Positions 7,791 through 16,435 of a DNA stretch of 64,000 nt are shown here, in pieces. Source of the DNA: Streptomyces kurssanovii (GTDB lineage: Bacteria > Actinomycetota > Actinomycetes > Streptomycetales > Streptomycetaceae); the NCBI RefSeq assembly GCF_014649695.1, contig NZ_BMTN01000004.1:558001-622000 (forward strand), read 5' to 3'. The notes beneath the pieces are model-generated. The model was not told the origin of the DNA. It searched no databases and saw only the letters and a program-made list of their open reading frames with translations. Every line of letters starts with the position of its first letter. Within the stretch, counting starts at the first letter, position 1. Made by a program: the position numbers and the translations under genes.

Positions 7791-8450
7791 GTGTCGTACC
7801 GGAAACGAACAGCTCTCGCCCTGGCGGCGGCGGTGGCGGCCCCGGCGGTGCTGCTGACCGCCCCCGCCGCGCACGCCGCCGTCGTGGACGTCGACTACGA
7901 CTGCAGAACTCCGATCGGACCGAAGGGCGCGGTGTCGCCGATCGACATCAAAGCGGTCAGGAACGGCGGAGCGTACACGCTCACGATGTCCTTCCAGAAG
8001 GGTGTCTCCTCCAGCCCGGTCGAACTGGGCAAGGGCGCCATGAATCCGAGCGCGGTCATCGAACTGGGCGGCGCGGAGACGGGTGAGGTGCGGGTGTCCG
8101 GCCCGCCCAACGCCGCGGCCGTGCCCGCAGAGACCCCGATCAAGATCAACGACCTGTCCGGTACGTACACCCCCAGGAAGAGCGGCAAGGTCACCTTCAC
8201 GGCCGGGGTGCTGACCATCAAGGCCCTCGGCACGACCACGACCTGCACGCCGAAGAACAGCCCCCGGCCCTCGCTCGAGCTCGACGTCACCGCGGCGGGC
8301 GGCGCCAAGGGCGGCGGGTCGTCCGAACTGCCCAGGACCGGCCCCCTGGACTCGGCGACCGCACTCGGCACCCTTGGCGGCACCGTACTGCTGACCGGGG
8401 CGGCGGGCGTCCTCTGGCTGACCCGGCGCGGCGGCCGGACCGCGGGCTGA
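7791..8450 (+). CDS. secreted surface protein with LPRTG sorting-signal-like tail
   Basis: A 219-residue protein starting at GTG 7791, with GAGGGGAC before it. It has a signal peptide with cleavage near AHAAV (about residue 29), then one beta-rich domain (DYDCRTPIGPKGAVSP to the LTIKALGTTTTCT strand), then LPRTG at about residue 180, a hydrophobic stretch and a basic end. That layout is a sortase substrate or, if not processed, a membrane-anchored exoprotein. The domain occurs again in the last gene of this operon (VAYACKTPIGDKNAVSP to LTVKALGTTTTCT), so they are paralogous. It resembles uncharacterised actinobacterial exported domains of the DUF6801 type; that assignment is from memory. Binding partner unknown. 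Confidence 0.78.
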   Translation: MSYRKRTALALAAAVAAPAVLLTAPAAHAAVVDVDYDCRTPIGPKGAVSPIDIKAVRNGGAYTLTMSFQKGVSSSPVELGKGAMNPSAVIELGGAETGEVRVSGPPNAAAVPAETPIKINDLSGTYTPRKSGKVTFTAGVLTIKALGTTTTCTPKNSPRPSLELDVTAAGGAKGGGSSELPRTGPLDSATALGTLGGTVLLTGAAGVLWLTRRGGRTAG

Positions 8451-8453
8451 CCC

Positions 8454-9197
8454 GTGCGGGCCGCTCTCGCGCTCGTACTCGCCCTGGCCGCGCCGCCACC
8501 CGGCGCCGACTGGGAGCCGGGGCGTGAGTACGTGTACCTGGAGGGCGGCCCCGGCATGGTGCTCGAGGACCGGGTGTCCCTGACCAACCGGGGCACCGAG
8601 GCCCTCACGGTCGAGGTGAGGACACCGCCCGCCCCGGCGCCGTGGATCGCTCTCGCCGCCGGCGAGGTGACGATCCCGGCCCGCACCCGGGCGGAGATCC
8701 CCTTCACGGTGACCGTCCCCGCGAACACGCCCCCGGGCGAACGGACCGCGACGATCACGGCGTCGGCCGGCGGCCGCACGGAGCCGGTCCGCGTCCACCT
8801 GCGGGTGAGCGGCCCGAAGGTCCCCGCCCTCACCGTCGAGGACGTGTCCTTCTCCGGCGGTCTCGTCCACTACACCGTCGTCAACCGCGGCAACACGCCC
8901 CTGTCGCCGCTCGTCTCACTGCGCGCCGACGGCCTCTTCGGTCCTCCGATGACCCGCCGCGCCCACGAGGGCCGACCACTGCCGCCGGCGCAACGGATCG
9001 CGCTGACCGAGAGATGGGACCCACCGGCGCTGGACCGCGTCGAACTGCGCCTGGACGTCACCGCGGCGGGCGGCGTGCACGCCGGCGCTACGGTGACCAA
9101 GACCTTCCTTCCCTGGCCGGCCCTGCTGCTGACGCTGTTGCTGCCCGCGTCCTTGTGGGTCCGTCTGCGCCGTCGGCCCAGAAGAGCAGGAGGCTGA
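8454..9197 (+). CDS. exported membrane-anchored protein with Ig-like/DUF916-like strands
   Basis: A 247-residue protein starting at GTG 8454, only 3 bases after the previous stop. It has a short hydrophobic signal at residues 1-14, a beta-rich extracellular region (RVSLTNRGTEALTVEVRT, FTVTVPANTPPGERTATI) typical of Ig-like NEW3/DUF916 folds, a transmembrane helix near 222-238 (ALLLTLLLPASLWV) and an Arg-rich cytoplasmic end. In Firmicutes, DUF916-type proteins sit in operons with WxL surface proteins and hold them at the wall. The architecture and context here are analogous, but homology is not shown. It is probably a membrane partner of the sortable proteins encoded before and after it. Confidence 0.7.
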   Translation: MRAALALVLALAAPPPGADWEPGREYVYLEGGPGMVLEDRVSLTNRGTEALTVEVRTPPAPAPWIALAAGEVTIPARTRAEIPFTVTVPANTPPGERTATITASAGGRTEPVRVHLRVSGPKVPALTVEDVSFSGGLVHYTVVNRGNTPLSPLVSLRADGLFGPPMTRRAHEGRPLPPAQRIALTERWDPPALDRVELRLDVTAAGGVHAGATVTKTFLPWPALLLTLLLPASLWVRLRRRPRRAGG

Positions 9198-9199
9198 CG

Positions 9200-10288
9200 A
9201 TGCCCTCCGCCCGCCGCGCCCTCGCGGTCGTACTCGCAGCGTTACTCCTGCTTTCCGCCGTTCCCGCGGCGGTCGCGGCGGTCGCGGACGCGTCCCCGCC
9301 CCGCGTGGAACTGTCCGCCCCACAGGCAGGCAAGGGCAGGGACATCACCGTCAGCGGCAGCGGCTGGCGGCCCCGTGCCCTCCTCATGCTGCTCGTCTGC
9401 GGCAAGGCCACCCCCGCCAGGGGCGTGATCGGCGGCACCAACTCCTGCGCCAACGCGGACGGCCGCGCGGTCACCACCGACTCCACCGGGTCGTTCACCA
9501 AGAAGGTGCCGGTCGCGGAACCGCCCGTACCCTGCCCCTGCGTCGTCCATGTGGCCACCGTCATGGGGGAACGGCAGGCTGTCGATGCCGTGTTCGTCGT
9601 GGCCGGTCACCCCACGGCCCCGCTTCCCGAGCAGACCGGCGGCGGCAGGCTCGCGGTGCTCACGGCGACCCGGCTCGAGGGTGATTCGGGCCTCCTCGTC
9701 TTCTTCGGCGCCCCGCCCGCCCGCACCCTCGAGTTCACGGTCGGCAACCTCGGCACGGACCCCGTCCAGGACCCGGTCTTCCAGATCGGCACGGCGCACG
9801 GGCTGTTCGCCCCGCAATGGGAGGAACAGCAGTGGCGCGGGACGGTGAGGCCCGGCGAGAAGGCCCGGATCACGCTGCCGGTGCAGCTCCCGGCCGGGGC
9901 GCACGGTGACTACTCGATCTCGGTCAAGTACGGCACGAAGGTTCTCGCCGAGCAGCCTTGGGGCGTGCCCAGGCCATGGGGCGTGACGGTGTTCTGGGTG
10001 CTGCTGGCACTGGTCGTGCCGGCCGCCGTGTTCCGTATCGGTATGGCGGTCGTCGACAAGGTCCGGCCGCCGGACCCCCGCCATGCCCGCCCGTCCCGTC
10101 GGCGAGGCGCCACTGCCACGGCCACCGCCGACGCCACCGCGAGCGACACGGCGGCGGCGCTGCCGTGGCTCATGCCCGACGCCGCGCCCTCCGCACCCTC
10201 GGGGTCCTGCGGGTCCGGCGCACCGTCCACGACGTCCGCACCTTCCGCACCGTCAGAGAACCGGCCCACGACGAAGGGACATTCGTGA
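9200..10288 (+). CDS. exported membrane-anchored surface protein with Cys-containing N-domain
   Basis: A 362-residue protein starting at ATG 9200, with CAGGAGG overlapping the previous stop. It has a signal peptide to about residue 30, then a domain with IgG-like strands and several Cys (LLVCGKATPARG, VPCPCVVHV), which could form disulfides outside the cell. A second beta-rich domain follows (LEFTVGNLGTDPVQDPVF, PVQLPAGAHGDYSISV), a transmembrane helix near residues 256-277 and a Ser/Ala/Pro-rich cytoplasmic tail. The end overlaps the next gene by GTGA. It shares its layout with the preceding gene but not its sequence. It is likely part of one surface complex; I cannot name a function. Confidence 0.68.
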   Translation: MPSARRALAVVLAALLLLSAVPAAVAAVADASPPRVELSAPQAGKGRDITVSGSGWRPRALLMLLVCGKATPARGVIGGTNSCANADGRAVTTDSTGSFTKKVPVAEPPVPCPCVVHVATVMGERQAVDAVFVVAGHPTAPLPEQTGGGRLAVLTATRLEGDSGLLVFFGAPPARTLEFTVGNLGTDPVQDPVFQIGTAHGLFAPQWEEQQWRGTVRPGEKARITLPVQLPAGAHGDYSISVKYGTKVLAEQPWGVPRPWGVTVFWVLLALVVPAAVFRIGMAVVDKVRPPDPRHARPSRRRGATATATADATASDTAAALPWLMPDAAPSAPSGSCGSGAPSTTSAPSAPSENRPTTKGHS

Positions 10289-11661
10289 GTACGCAACGGA
10301 GGATGAGCGCGGCCGGAGTCGCACTGATGCTCGGCGGAGCGGGGATGCTGCTGGCCGCGAGCCCGGTACAGGCCGCAGAGGTCTCGTACGCGACGGAGTG
10401 CGTTCCGCCGCCCATTTCCGGGCTGCCGCCCGTACAGGGCACCACCAAGGTGCAGATCACCGCGCCCTCGGAGGCGAAGGTCGGCGACGAGGTCGAGGTG
10501 GTGTGGAGGACCGTCCAGGCGGCGTCGAAGAACCCGGACGTCCTGGACCTGGAGAAGGACACGGTCAAACCGACCGGCACGATCACCCTGGGAGGCGCCG
10601 CGAGCGGCGAACTCAAGGCGGAGGGCCCGCGCCAGAACCCGCCGATCCCGAAGAACAGCCCGATGGTGCTCCCCGACATGAAGGCCACGCTGAAACTGGA
10701 GAAGGCGGGAGAGATCACGCTCACGCCCGGCGCGTACAGGATCAACGTGTCGAAGCCGATCTCGACGGACACCAGGTGCTCGGCGAAGGAGACGGTCCGG
10801 CCCGGCGCGACGATCAAGGTGACGGACGGCCAGGGCGGCACCTCCGGTGGCACGAGTTCGGGCGGCACCACCTCCGGTGGCACCAGTTCGGGAGGAACGA
10901 CCAACGGCGGCTCCGACGCAGGCGGCACCACCTCCGGGGGCAGCAGCTCCGGCGGAACGACGTCGGGAGGAACCAGCTCCGGAGGAAGCAGCTCCGGCGG
11001 CACCGACCCGGGCCCCACCGACTTCGAAGGCAAGGAGATCGAGGTCGCCTACGCCTGCAAGACCCCGATCGGCGACAAGAACGCCGTCTCCCCGGTCCGG
11101 ATCAACGCCAAGAAGAGCGGCGGTGGTTACGGCCTGACCGTGAAGTTCTCCAAGTCCGTCATGGACAGCCCCGCCGACATCCCGGCGGACTCCGTCAAGC
11201 CCTCCATGGAGGTCCGGCTCGGCGGAGCCGACAAGGGCTTCGTCCACGTCGAGGGCCCGACCAACAAGGAGCCCATCAAGTCCGGCGAGCCCATCGAGAT
11301 CCCGGACCTGACGGGCACGTACAAGCCGGGCGCCACCGGCAAGGCGACGCTCAGCCCCGGCGTGCTGACGGTCAAGGCGCTCGGGACGACCACGACCTGC
11401 ACCCCGCCGGCCGGCGTCCCGTTCTCCCTGGAGCTGGACACCTCGGCCCAGCCCGGCGGTGCGTCAGGGGGCACCACCACCGGCGGCACAGCCGGCGGCG
11501 GAACGGGGTCGTCCGGCGGCAGTTCCGGCGGCCTCGCCCAGACCGGCGCGGAGGACACCGGCGCGCTGCGCGCCCTCGCCCTGGTCGCCGGCACGGTGAT
11601 CCTGCTCGGTGGCGCGGTGTTCACCTTCACCCCGTGGCAGCGCCTGCGCGGCCCGCGCTGA
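10285..11661 (+). CDS. two-domain secreted surface protein with LAQTG sorting-signal-like tail
   Basis: A 458-residue protein starting at GTG 10285, overlapping the previous stop by 4 bases. It has a signal peptide (cleavage near VQAAE). Domain A (to about 178) and domain B (about 250-395) are both related to the single domain of the operon's first gene; B is clearly similar, A more remotely (TITLGGAASGELKAEGP, then a LTPGAY strand). They are separated by a Gly/Ser/Thr repeat linker. LAQTG at about residue 417 is followed by a hydrophobic stretch and a basic tail. LAxTG is the motif used by class E sortases that anchor chaplins in Streptomyces. It is probably covalently attached to peptidoglycan; ligand unknown. 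Confidence 0.78.
   Translation: MSTQRRMSAAGVALMLGGAGMLLAASPVQAAEVSYATECVPPPISGLPPVQGTTKVQITAPSEAKVGDEVEVVWRTVQAASKNPDVLDLEKDTVKPTGTITLGGAASGELKAEGPRQNPPIPKNSPMVLPDMKATLKLEKAGEITLTPGAYRINVSKPISTDTRCSAKETVRPGATIKVTDGQGGTSGGTSSGGTTSGGTSSGGTTNGGSDAGGTTSGGSSSGGTTSGGTSSGGSSSGGTDPGPTDFEGKEIEVAYACKTPIGDKNAVSPVRINAKKSGGGYGLTVKFSKSVMDSPADIPADSVKPSMEVRLGGADKGFVHVEGPTNKEPIKSGEPIEIPDLTGTYKPGATGKATLSPGVLTVKALGTTTTCTPPAGVPFSLELDTSAQPGGASGGTTTGGTAGGGTGSSGGSSGGLAQTGAEDTGALRALALVAGTVILLGGAVFTFTPWQRLRGPR
10834..11007 (+). repeat. imperfect GGTSSGG-type coding repeat (flexible linker)
   Basis: Repeated codons for Gly-Gly-Thr-Ser-Ser and Gly-Gly-Thr-Thr-Ser blocks, with some Asn and Asp, between the two domains of the LAQTG protein. 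Units are multiples of three bases, so copy-number changes would lengthen or shorten the linker without breaking the frame. Confidence 0.75.
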
Positions 11662-11713
11662 ACCCCGGCCCCTTCCGGCGCGCTTGCCCGGTGAGGGCGA
11701 TGCGCGAACAGCA

Positions 11714-11751
11714 GGAGGGCCGGCACGAAGTCTCCTTCGTGCCGGCCCTCC
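11714..11751. terminator. strong terminator hairpin between the surface operon and the POT transporter
   Basis: A perfect 17-bp stem (11714-11730 with 11735-11751) and loop TCTC. It lies 52 bases after the LAQTG gene and 39 bases before the stop of the convergent transporter gene. Its symmetry would let it serve both directions. Confidence 0.8.
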
Positions 11752-11790
11752 GCCGTTGCGCCGGGCCGGTCGCCGGACCGGCCGGTGGTG

Positions 11791-13296
11791 CTACTTCACA
11801 TCGCCCATGAGCGCGCGGATCTTGCGGCCCGCCATCATGAACGTCAGTCCCGCGGCGACCGCGATGACCGCCCACAGCGAGTAGTACAAGGCGTCGCCCA
11901 GCGGCTTGTTGAGCTTCGTGGTCCAGCCGTTCAGCGCGTTGCCCGTCGCCGTGGCCAGGAACCACAGACCCATGATCTGGCCGACGAACTGCTTCGGCGC
12001 CAGCTTGGTCGACAGCGACAGGCCGACCGGGGACAGGCACATCTCACCGATGGTCTGGACGAGGTAGACGCTCAGCAACCAGAAGACGGTGACCTTGCCG
12101 GTGTCGCTGTTGGCGGCCGCGGCGCCCGCCAGGCCCATGATCGCGAAGGAGCCGCCGATGAGGAGCATCGCGAGCGCGAACTTCATCGGGGTGCTGGGCT
12201 CACGGTTGCGCTGGGCGAGCTTGACCCACAGCGCGGCGAAGACGGGCGCCAGCACGATGACCATGGCCGGGTTGACCGACTGGTACCACGACGCGGGGAA
12301 CTCCCAGCCGCCGATCATGCGGTCGGTCTTGCCGTCCGCGAAGAGCGTCAGCAGCGAGCCGGACTGGTCGTAGATCATCCAGAACAGGACGGCCGTGGCG
12401 AAGAACCACACGAACGCCTGGATCTTCGGCCTGTCCTGAGCGGTCAGGGCCGGGTTGCGGAACATCGAGATGAAGTAGATGACCGGAACGGCGATGCCGA
12501 GCACCGCGAGCACGTTCACGATGTGCTCGACGTCGTACGTGCCGAGCACGATGTCGGCCAGCAGGGCGGCCACGGCGATGCCGGTCCACAGCAGGACCTT
12601 GCGCAGGACCGTGCGCTTCTCCTCCGGCGTCGCCGGGGTGCCCGGCTGCTTGCCGATGTCGCCGAGGTGGCGGCCGCCCAGCACGTACTGCACGACGGCC
12701 AGGGTCATGCCGATACCGGCGACGGCGAAGCCGAGGTGCCAGTCGACGTTCTCACCGAGGTAGCCGACGACCAGCGGGGCGGCCATGCCGCCGATGTTGA
12801 TCGCCATGTAGAAGAGCGTGAATCCGGCGTCGCGGCGGGCGCTGGACTGGCCCTCGTAGAGGCCACCGACCATGGCCGAGATGTTCGGCTTCAGCAGGCC
12901 CGTACCGGCGGCGATGAGCGCGAGACCGGCGAAGAACGCCGCGTCCGACGGGATCGCGAGGGTGTAGTGGCCCAGGGCGATGACGATGCCACCGACGAGC
13001 ACCGCCTTGCGCGCGCCCCAGAGCCGGTCGGCGATCCAGCCACCGGGCATGGCGGCCATGTAGACGACGGCGTTGTAGACGCCGTAGATGGACGCGGCGA
13101 GGGCCTCACGGCCGGCCAGCGGCCCGTCGAGGACACCAGCGACCAGGTAGAGGACGAGGATGCCGCGCATCCCGTACCAGGAGAAGCGCTCCCACATCTC
13201 CGTCATGAAGAGAGTGGCCATACCGCGGGGGTGGCCGAAGAAGGTCTTCTCGCCGCCAGGAGTGCTGGCCGAGTCCTTCGTCAGGCTGGACGCCAT
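11791..13296 (-). CDS. POT-family proton-coupled oligopeptide transporter
   Basis: A 501-residue protein with 12-14 predicted membrane helices. The N-terminal family signature is present: an ExxER type motif on helix 1 (FMTEMWERFSWYGMRGIL, from about residue 30). The second signature segment DAGFTLFYMAINIGGMAAPL lies near 150. These major-facilitator members import di- and tripeptides with protons across the cytoplasmic membrane. ATG 13296 has a weak AAGGA upstream. The gene is divergent from the response regulator gene, and the long gap between them probably carries both promoters. Length is normal for the family. Confidence 0.92.
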   Translation of the reverse strand: MASSLTKDSASTPGGEKTFFGHPRGMATLFMTEMWERFSWYGMRGILVLYLVAGVLDGPLAGREALAASIYGVYNAVVYMAAMPGGWIADRLWGARKAVLVGGIVIALGHYTLAIPSDAAFFAGLALIAAGTGLLKPNISAMVGGLYEGQSSARRDAGFTLFYMAINIGGMAAPLVVGYLGENVDWHLGFAVAGIGMTLAVVQYVLGGRHLGDIGKQPGTPATPEEKRTVLRKVLLWTGIAVAALLADIVLGTYDVEHIVNVLAVLGIAVPVIYFISMFRNPALTAQDRPKIQAFVWFFATAVLFWMIYDQSGSLLTLFADGKTDRMIGGWEFPASWYQSVNPAMVIVLAPVFAALWVKLAQRNREPSTPMKFALAMLLIGGSFAIMGLAGAAAANSDTGKVTVFWLLSVYLVQTIGEMCLSPVGLSLSTKLAPKQFVGQIMGLWFLATATGNALNGWTTKLNKPLGDALYYSLWAVIAVAAGLTFMMAGRKIRALMGDVK

Positions 13297-13762
13297 GGTC
13301 GATCCTTGCTCGCTCGGGACGCGGCGCTTCGTGAGCGGTACGCGCCCGGTGGGGGGAGGCCGGTACCGGTACGGTCCGGCCCACGCCCGCGAAGACAGGG
13401 GCCGGAAACGGTCCGTACCGGGATCCGCGCCCCGGGCGCGTGGTGGCGCCGGGGCCCGGCCAACAGGTCATTCACTGCGTCGGGTCGGGGCTCGAAACGA
13501 CCGGAACGGTATCGGGCCGACCTTCAGACAGAAAAGAGACCCTTGGTGCGCATGGCAGCCAAAGGTCCCCGAGTTGTACTACGGGCGTCTCGCCACCATA
13601 CGCCACGACAGTGCGGCATATGGAAGGACTTGAGACATGGATCACAGGTGAACATGGAACTCTCTGCCCTGAATCGAAGGTCGTAATCAGAATTGCCCCC
13701 CATGGTCGCAGGCATTGTGGATCAAGCCCCGAGGCCCGTGGTGCGCGGACTACCATCACTCC
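13297..13762. other. 466-bp divergent intergenic region without a convincing gene
   Basis: This separates the transporter start (minus strand) and the response regulator start (plus strand). Short frames exist on both strands but have no ribosome site or protein-like composition. The right half (13600-13720) is less GC-rich than its surroundings and is the likelier place for promoters. I identify no specific operator. Confidence 0.6.
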
Positions 13763-14440
13763 ATGACCCGTGTACTGCTCGCCGAGGACGACGCATCCAT
13801 CTCGGAACCGCTGGCCCGAGCGCTGCGCCGCGAGGGATACGAGGTGGAGGTACGCGAGGACGGCCCGACCGCGCTCGACGCGGGACTCGCGGGCGGCGTG
13901 GACCTCGTGGTGCTCGATCTCGGCCTGCCCGGCATGGACGGCCTGGAGGTCGCCCGCCGGCTGCGTGCGGAGGGCCACACGATCCCGATCCTGGTGCTCA
14001 CCGCTCGCGCCGACGAGGTGGACACCGTCGTCGGCCTCGACGCGGGCGCCGACGACTACGTCACCAAGCCGTTCCGTCTCGCCGAACTGCTCGCCCGGGT
14101 CCGGGCCCTGCTGCGGCGCGGTGCCACCGAGCCCGCCCCCGCTCCCGCCACCCACGGCGTCCGGATCGACGTCGAGTCGCACCGCGCCTGGATGGGCGAC
14201 GAGGAACTCCAGCTGACGGCCAAGGAGTTCGACCTGCTCCGGGTCCTGGTCCGGGACGCCGGCCGGGTCGTCACCCGGGACCAGCTGATGCGCGAGGTCT
14301 GGGACACCACCTGGTGGTCGTCCACCAAGACCCTCGACATGCACATCTCCTGGCTGCGCAAGAAGCTCGGCGACGACGCCGCGAACCCGCGTTACATCGC
14401 CACCGTGCGCGGCGTCGGCTTCCGCTTCGAGAAGTCCTGA
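13763..14440 (+). CDS. OmpR/PhoB-family response regulator
   Basis: A 225-residue protein with a receiver domain (residues 1-115) and a C-terminal winged helix. The acidic pocket is EDD at 8-10, the phosphorylatable Asp is 52 (LDLGLPGMDG) and the conserved Lys is 102 (VTKPF). The DNA-binding part has LTAKEFDLLRVL and the wing segment NPRYIATVRGVGFRF. ATG 13763 is chosen because an earlier frame start lacks family sequence. The sensor kinase gene follows 13 bases downstream, so the pair is probably one operon. In S. coelicolor a two-component pair lies at the equivalent place near purK; its signal is not evident from sequence. Confidence 0.93.
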   Translation: MTRVLLAEDDASISEPLARALRREGYEVEVREDGPTALDAGLAGGVDLVVLDLGLPGMDGLEVARRLRAEGHTIPILVLTARADEVDTVVGLDAGADDYVTKPFRLAELLARVRALLRRGATEPAPAPATHGVRIDVESHRAWMGDEELQLTAKEFDLLRVLVRDAGRVVTRDQLMREVWDTTWWSSTKTLDMHISWLRKKLGDDAANPRYIATVRGVGFRFEKS

Positions 14441-14453
14441 TACTCAAAGCACC

Positions 14454-15719
14454 ATGCGCCGCCGTCTGATCACCTCCACGCTCGCCGTGGTGCTCGTCGT
14501 CATCGCCGTCTTCGGCGTCTCCCTGGTGCTCGTCGAGACGCGCACCATCACCAGCAGCGCCCAGGAGAGCGTCGACTCCGACGCGCTGCGCCTCGTCAGC
14601 ATCGTGGAGAGCCGGCTGGTGGGCGGCGAGCCCGTCAATCCGGACATTCTCGCCGAGCAGGGTGACATCACCCGCTACGCGCTGATCGACATCCCCGGCC
14701 GGGGCCCCATCGAGATCGGCGAGCCGCCCACCGGAAGTGTCATCCGCGGCACCGCGGAGGGGGAACGGAGCACGACGGTCACCGTCGAGGAGTCCCGCTC
14801 CTCCGTGACCCGTGAGGTCGGTCGCTCCCTGATGATCATCGCCGCGGTGGCGCTGCTCGCCGTCGTCGCCGCCGTGCTGCTCGCCGTACGCCAGGCCAAC
14901 CGCCTCGGCTCACCGCTCACGGACCTCGCGGAGACCGCGGAGCGTCTCGGCTCCGGCGACCCCCGCCCCCGCCACCGGCGCTACGGGGTGCCCGAGCTGG
15001 ACCGGGTCGCCGATGTGCTCGACGCCAGCGCCGAGCGGATCGCCCGGATGCTCACCGCGGAACGGCGGCTCGCCGCGGACGCCTCGCACCAGCTCCGTAC
15101 ACCGCTGACAGCGCTGTCGATGCGGCTGGAGGAGATCACGGTCACCGACGACCTCGAGACCGTGAAGGAGGAGGCCAGCATCGCCCTGACCCAGGTGGAG
15201 CGCCTCACCGACGTGGTCCAGCGACTGCTCACGAACTCCCGCGATCCGCGCACCGGCTCCGCCGTGGTCTTCGACCTCGACGAGGTGGTCAAGCAGCAGC
15301 TCGAGGAGTGGCGCCCGGTCTACCGCAGCGCCGGCCGGGCCATCGTCTGCTCGGGCCGGCAGGGCATGCGCGCCGTCGGCACGCCCGGCGCCGTGGCGCA
15401 GGTGCTCGCCGCCCTGATCGAGAACTCGCTGATGCACGGCGGGGGAACCGTCGCGGTGCGCACCAGGGTGACCGGCAATCAGGCGGTGGTCGAGGTGACG
15501 GACGAGGGGCCCGGTGTACCGGCGGACCTCGGGGCCCGGATCTTCGAGCGGACCATCAGCGGCCGCAACTCGACCGGCATCGGTCTGGCCGTCGCCCGGG
15601 ACCTCGCGGAGGCCGACGGCGGCCGGCTGGAGCTGCTCCAGCAGCACCCGCCGGTCTTCGCGATCTTCCTGAGCAGGGTGGCGAAGAAACGCAAGGACGA
15701 CGGACCGACGATCCGATAG
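14454..15719 (+). CDS. two-component sensor histidine kinase
   Basis: A 421-residue membrane kinase. Helix 1 is at about residues 7-27, then an extracellular sensor loop of about 95 residues with several Thr/Ser, helix 2 at about 126-146, a HAMP-like linker, and the dimerisation domain with phospho-accepting His212 (DASHQLRTPL). The ATP domain has its N box at Asn324 (LIENSLMHGG), G1 at VTDEGPGVP and G2 at STGIGLAVAR. It would phosphorylate the response regulator encoded just upstream. The sensor loop is short with no known domain, so the stimulus is unknown, though envelope state is plausible. No terminator stands out before the convergent GtrA gene. Confidence 0.92.
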   Translation: MRRRLITSTLAVVLVVIAVFGVSLVLVETRTITSSAQESVDSDALRLVSIVESRLVGGEPVNPDILAEQGDITRYALIDIPGRGPIEIGEPPTGSVIRGTAEGERSTTVTVEESRSSVTREVGRSLMIIAAVALLAVVAAVLLAVRQANRLGSPLTDLAETAERLGSGDPRPRHRRYGVPELDRVADVLDASAERIARMLTAERRLAADASHQLRTPLTALSMRLEEITVTDDLETVKEEASIALTQVERLTDVVQRLLTNSRDPRTGSAVVFDLDEVVKQQLEEWRPVYRSAGRAIVCSGRQGMRAVGTPGAVAQVLAALIENSLMHGGGTVAVRTRVTGNQAVVEVTDEGPGVPADLGARIFERTISGRNSTGIGLAVARDLAEADGGRLELLQQHPPVFAIFLSRVAKKRKDDGPTIR

Positions 15720-15748
15720 CCCCCGGCCCGACCCCTGCGCCCGCAGGC

Positions 15749-16270
15749 TCAGCGGCCGACGCGGTGCCGCACCGGCTCGGGCGCGGGCCGTCGCTGCTCG
15801 AGGAACGATTCGGCGCCCGGCACGGCGTCCCGCACGGGTAGCGCCCGGAAGACCCAGCTGCGGTACGACCAGAACCGGAACAGCGTCGCGACACCGATGC
15901 CGAGGAACTTGAAGACGTTGCTCTGCAGCGGGGTGTCCCAGCCGAAGCCGTACGTGGCGGTGTACAGAATGCCGTTCTCGATCACCAGGCCCACCGCGCT
16001 GAACAGCAGGAACAGCGTCAGTTCCTTGGTCCGCCGGCTCTTGTCGCGGTCCCGGTAGGTGAAGTAGCGGAACCCCACGTAGTTGAACGCGATGGCGACG
16101 ACGGTGGCCAATATGGACGCCCGGACCACCGGGACCTCGGTGACGTGCCGTACGAGGTTGAAGACCGCGAGATTGACGAGCAGCCCCGCCCCGCCGACCG
16201 CGCCGAATTTGGCGATCTCCCGGACGAGCTGGTGCAGCTGCCCCCGCAGCCTTCCGCCTCGTTCACTCAT
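15749..16270 (-). CDS. GtrA-family membrane protein
   Basis: A 173-residue protein with four predicted membrane helices (starting near residues 20, 46, 80 and 115). Its family-like start FGAVGGAGLLVNLAVFNL and its core VAIAFNYVGFRYFTYRD match GtrA/DPMS-like flippase-associated proteins. Members are thought to move polyprenyl-phosphate sugars across the membrane for cell-surface modification. The basic C-terminal tail after the fourth helix is soluble. It is encoded alone on the minus strand between the sensor kinase and purK. A GtrA gene beside purK-purE also occurs in S. coelicolor, so the position is conserved. Substrate unknown. Confidence 0.85.
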   Translation of the reverse strand: MSERGGRLRGQLHQLVREIAKFGAVGGAGLLVNLAVFNLVRHVTEVPVVRASILATVVAIAFNYVGFRYFTYRDRDKSRRTKELTLFLLFSAVGLVIENGILYTATYGFGWDTPLQSNVFKFLGIGVATLFRFWSYRSWVFRALPVRDAVPGAESFLEQRRPAPEPVRHRVGR

Positions 16271-16435
16271 AGTGAGAGTCCAGCCTCATCAGATCGGCAT
16301 GTGTGGTCACCGTCATGCTAACCAGCGGCTCAGTGTGGTGCCTGTGGGTCTTGAGGATGATGTGACGCCCGCTACAGAGCCCTGTCGGAACATACGGAAG
16401 TCGGGGCCCGCCGACTGGGCGGATACCCTAGGAGA

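Noticed and set aside
13524-13715. Small Cys-containing frame in the transporter/response regulator gap
   Set aside because: No ribosome site, no conserved spacing of the Cys residues, and it lies where promoters are expected.
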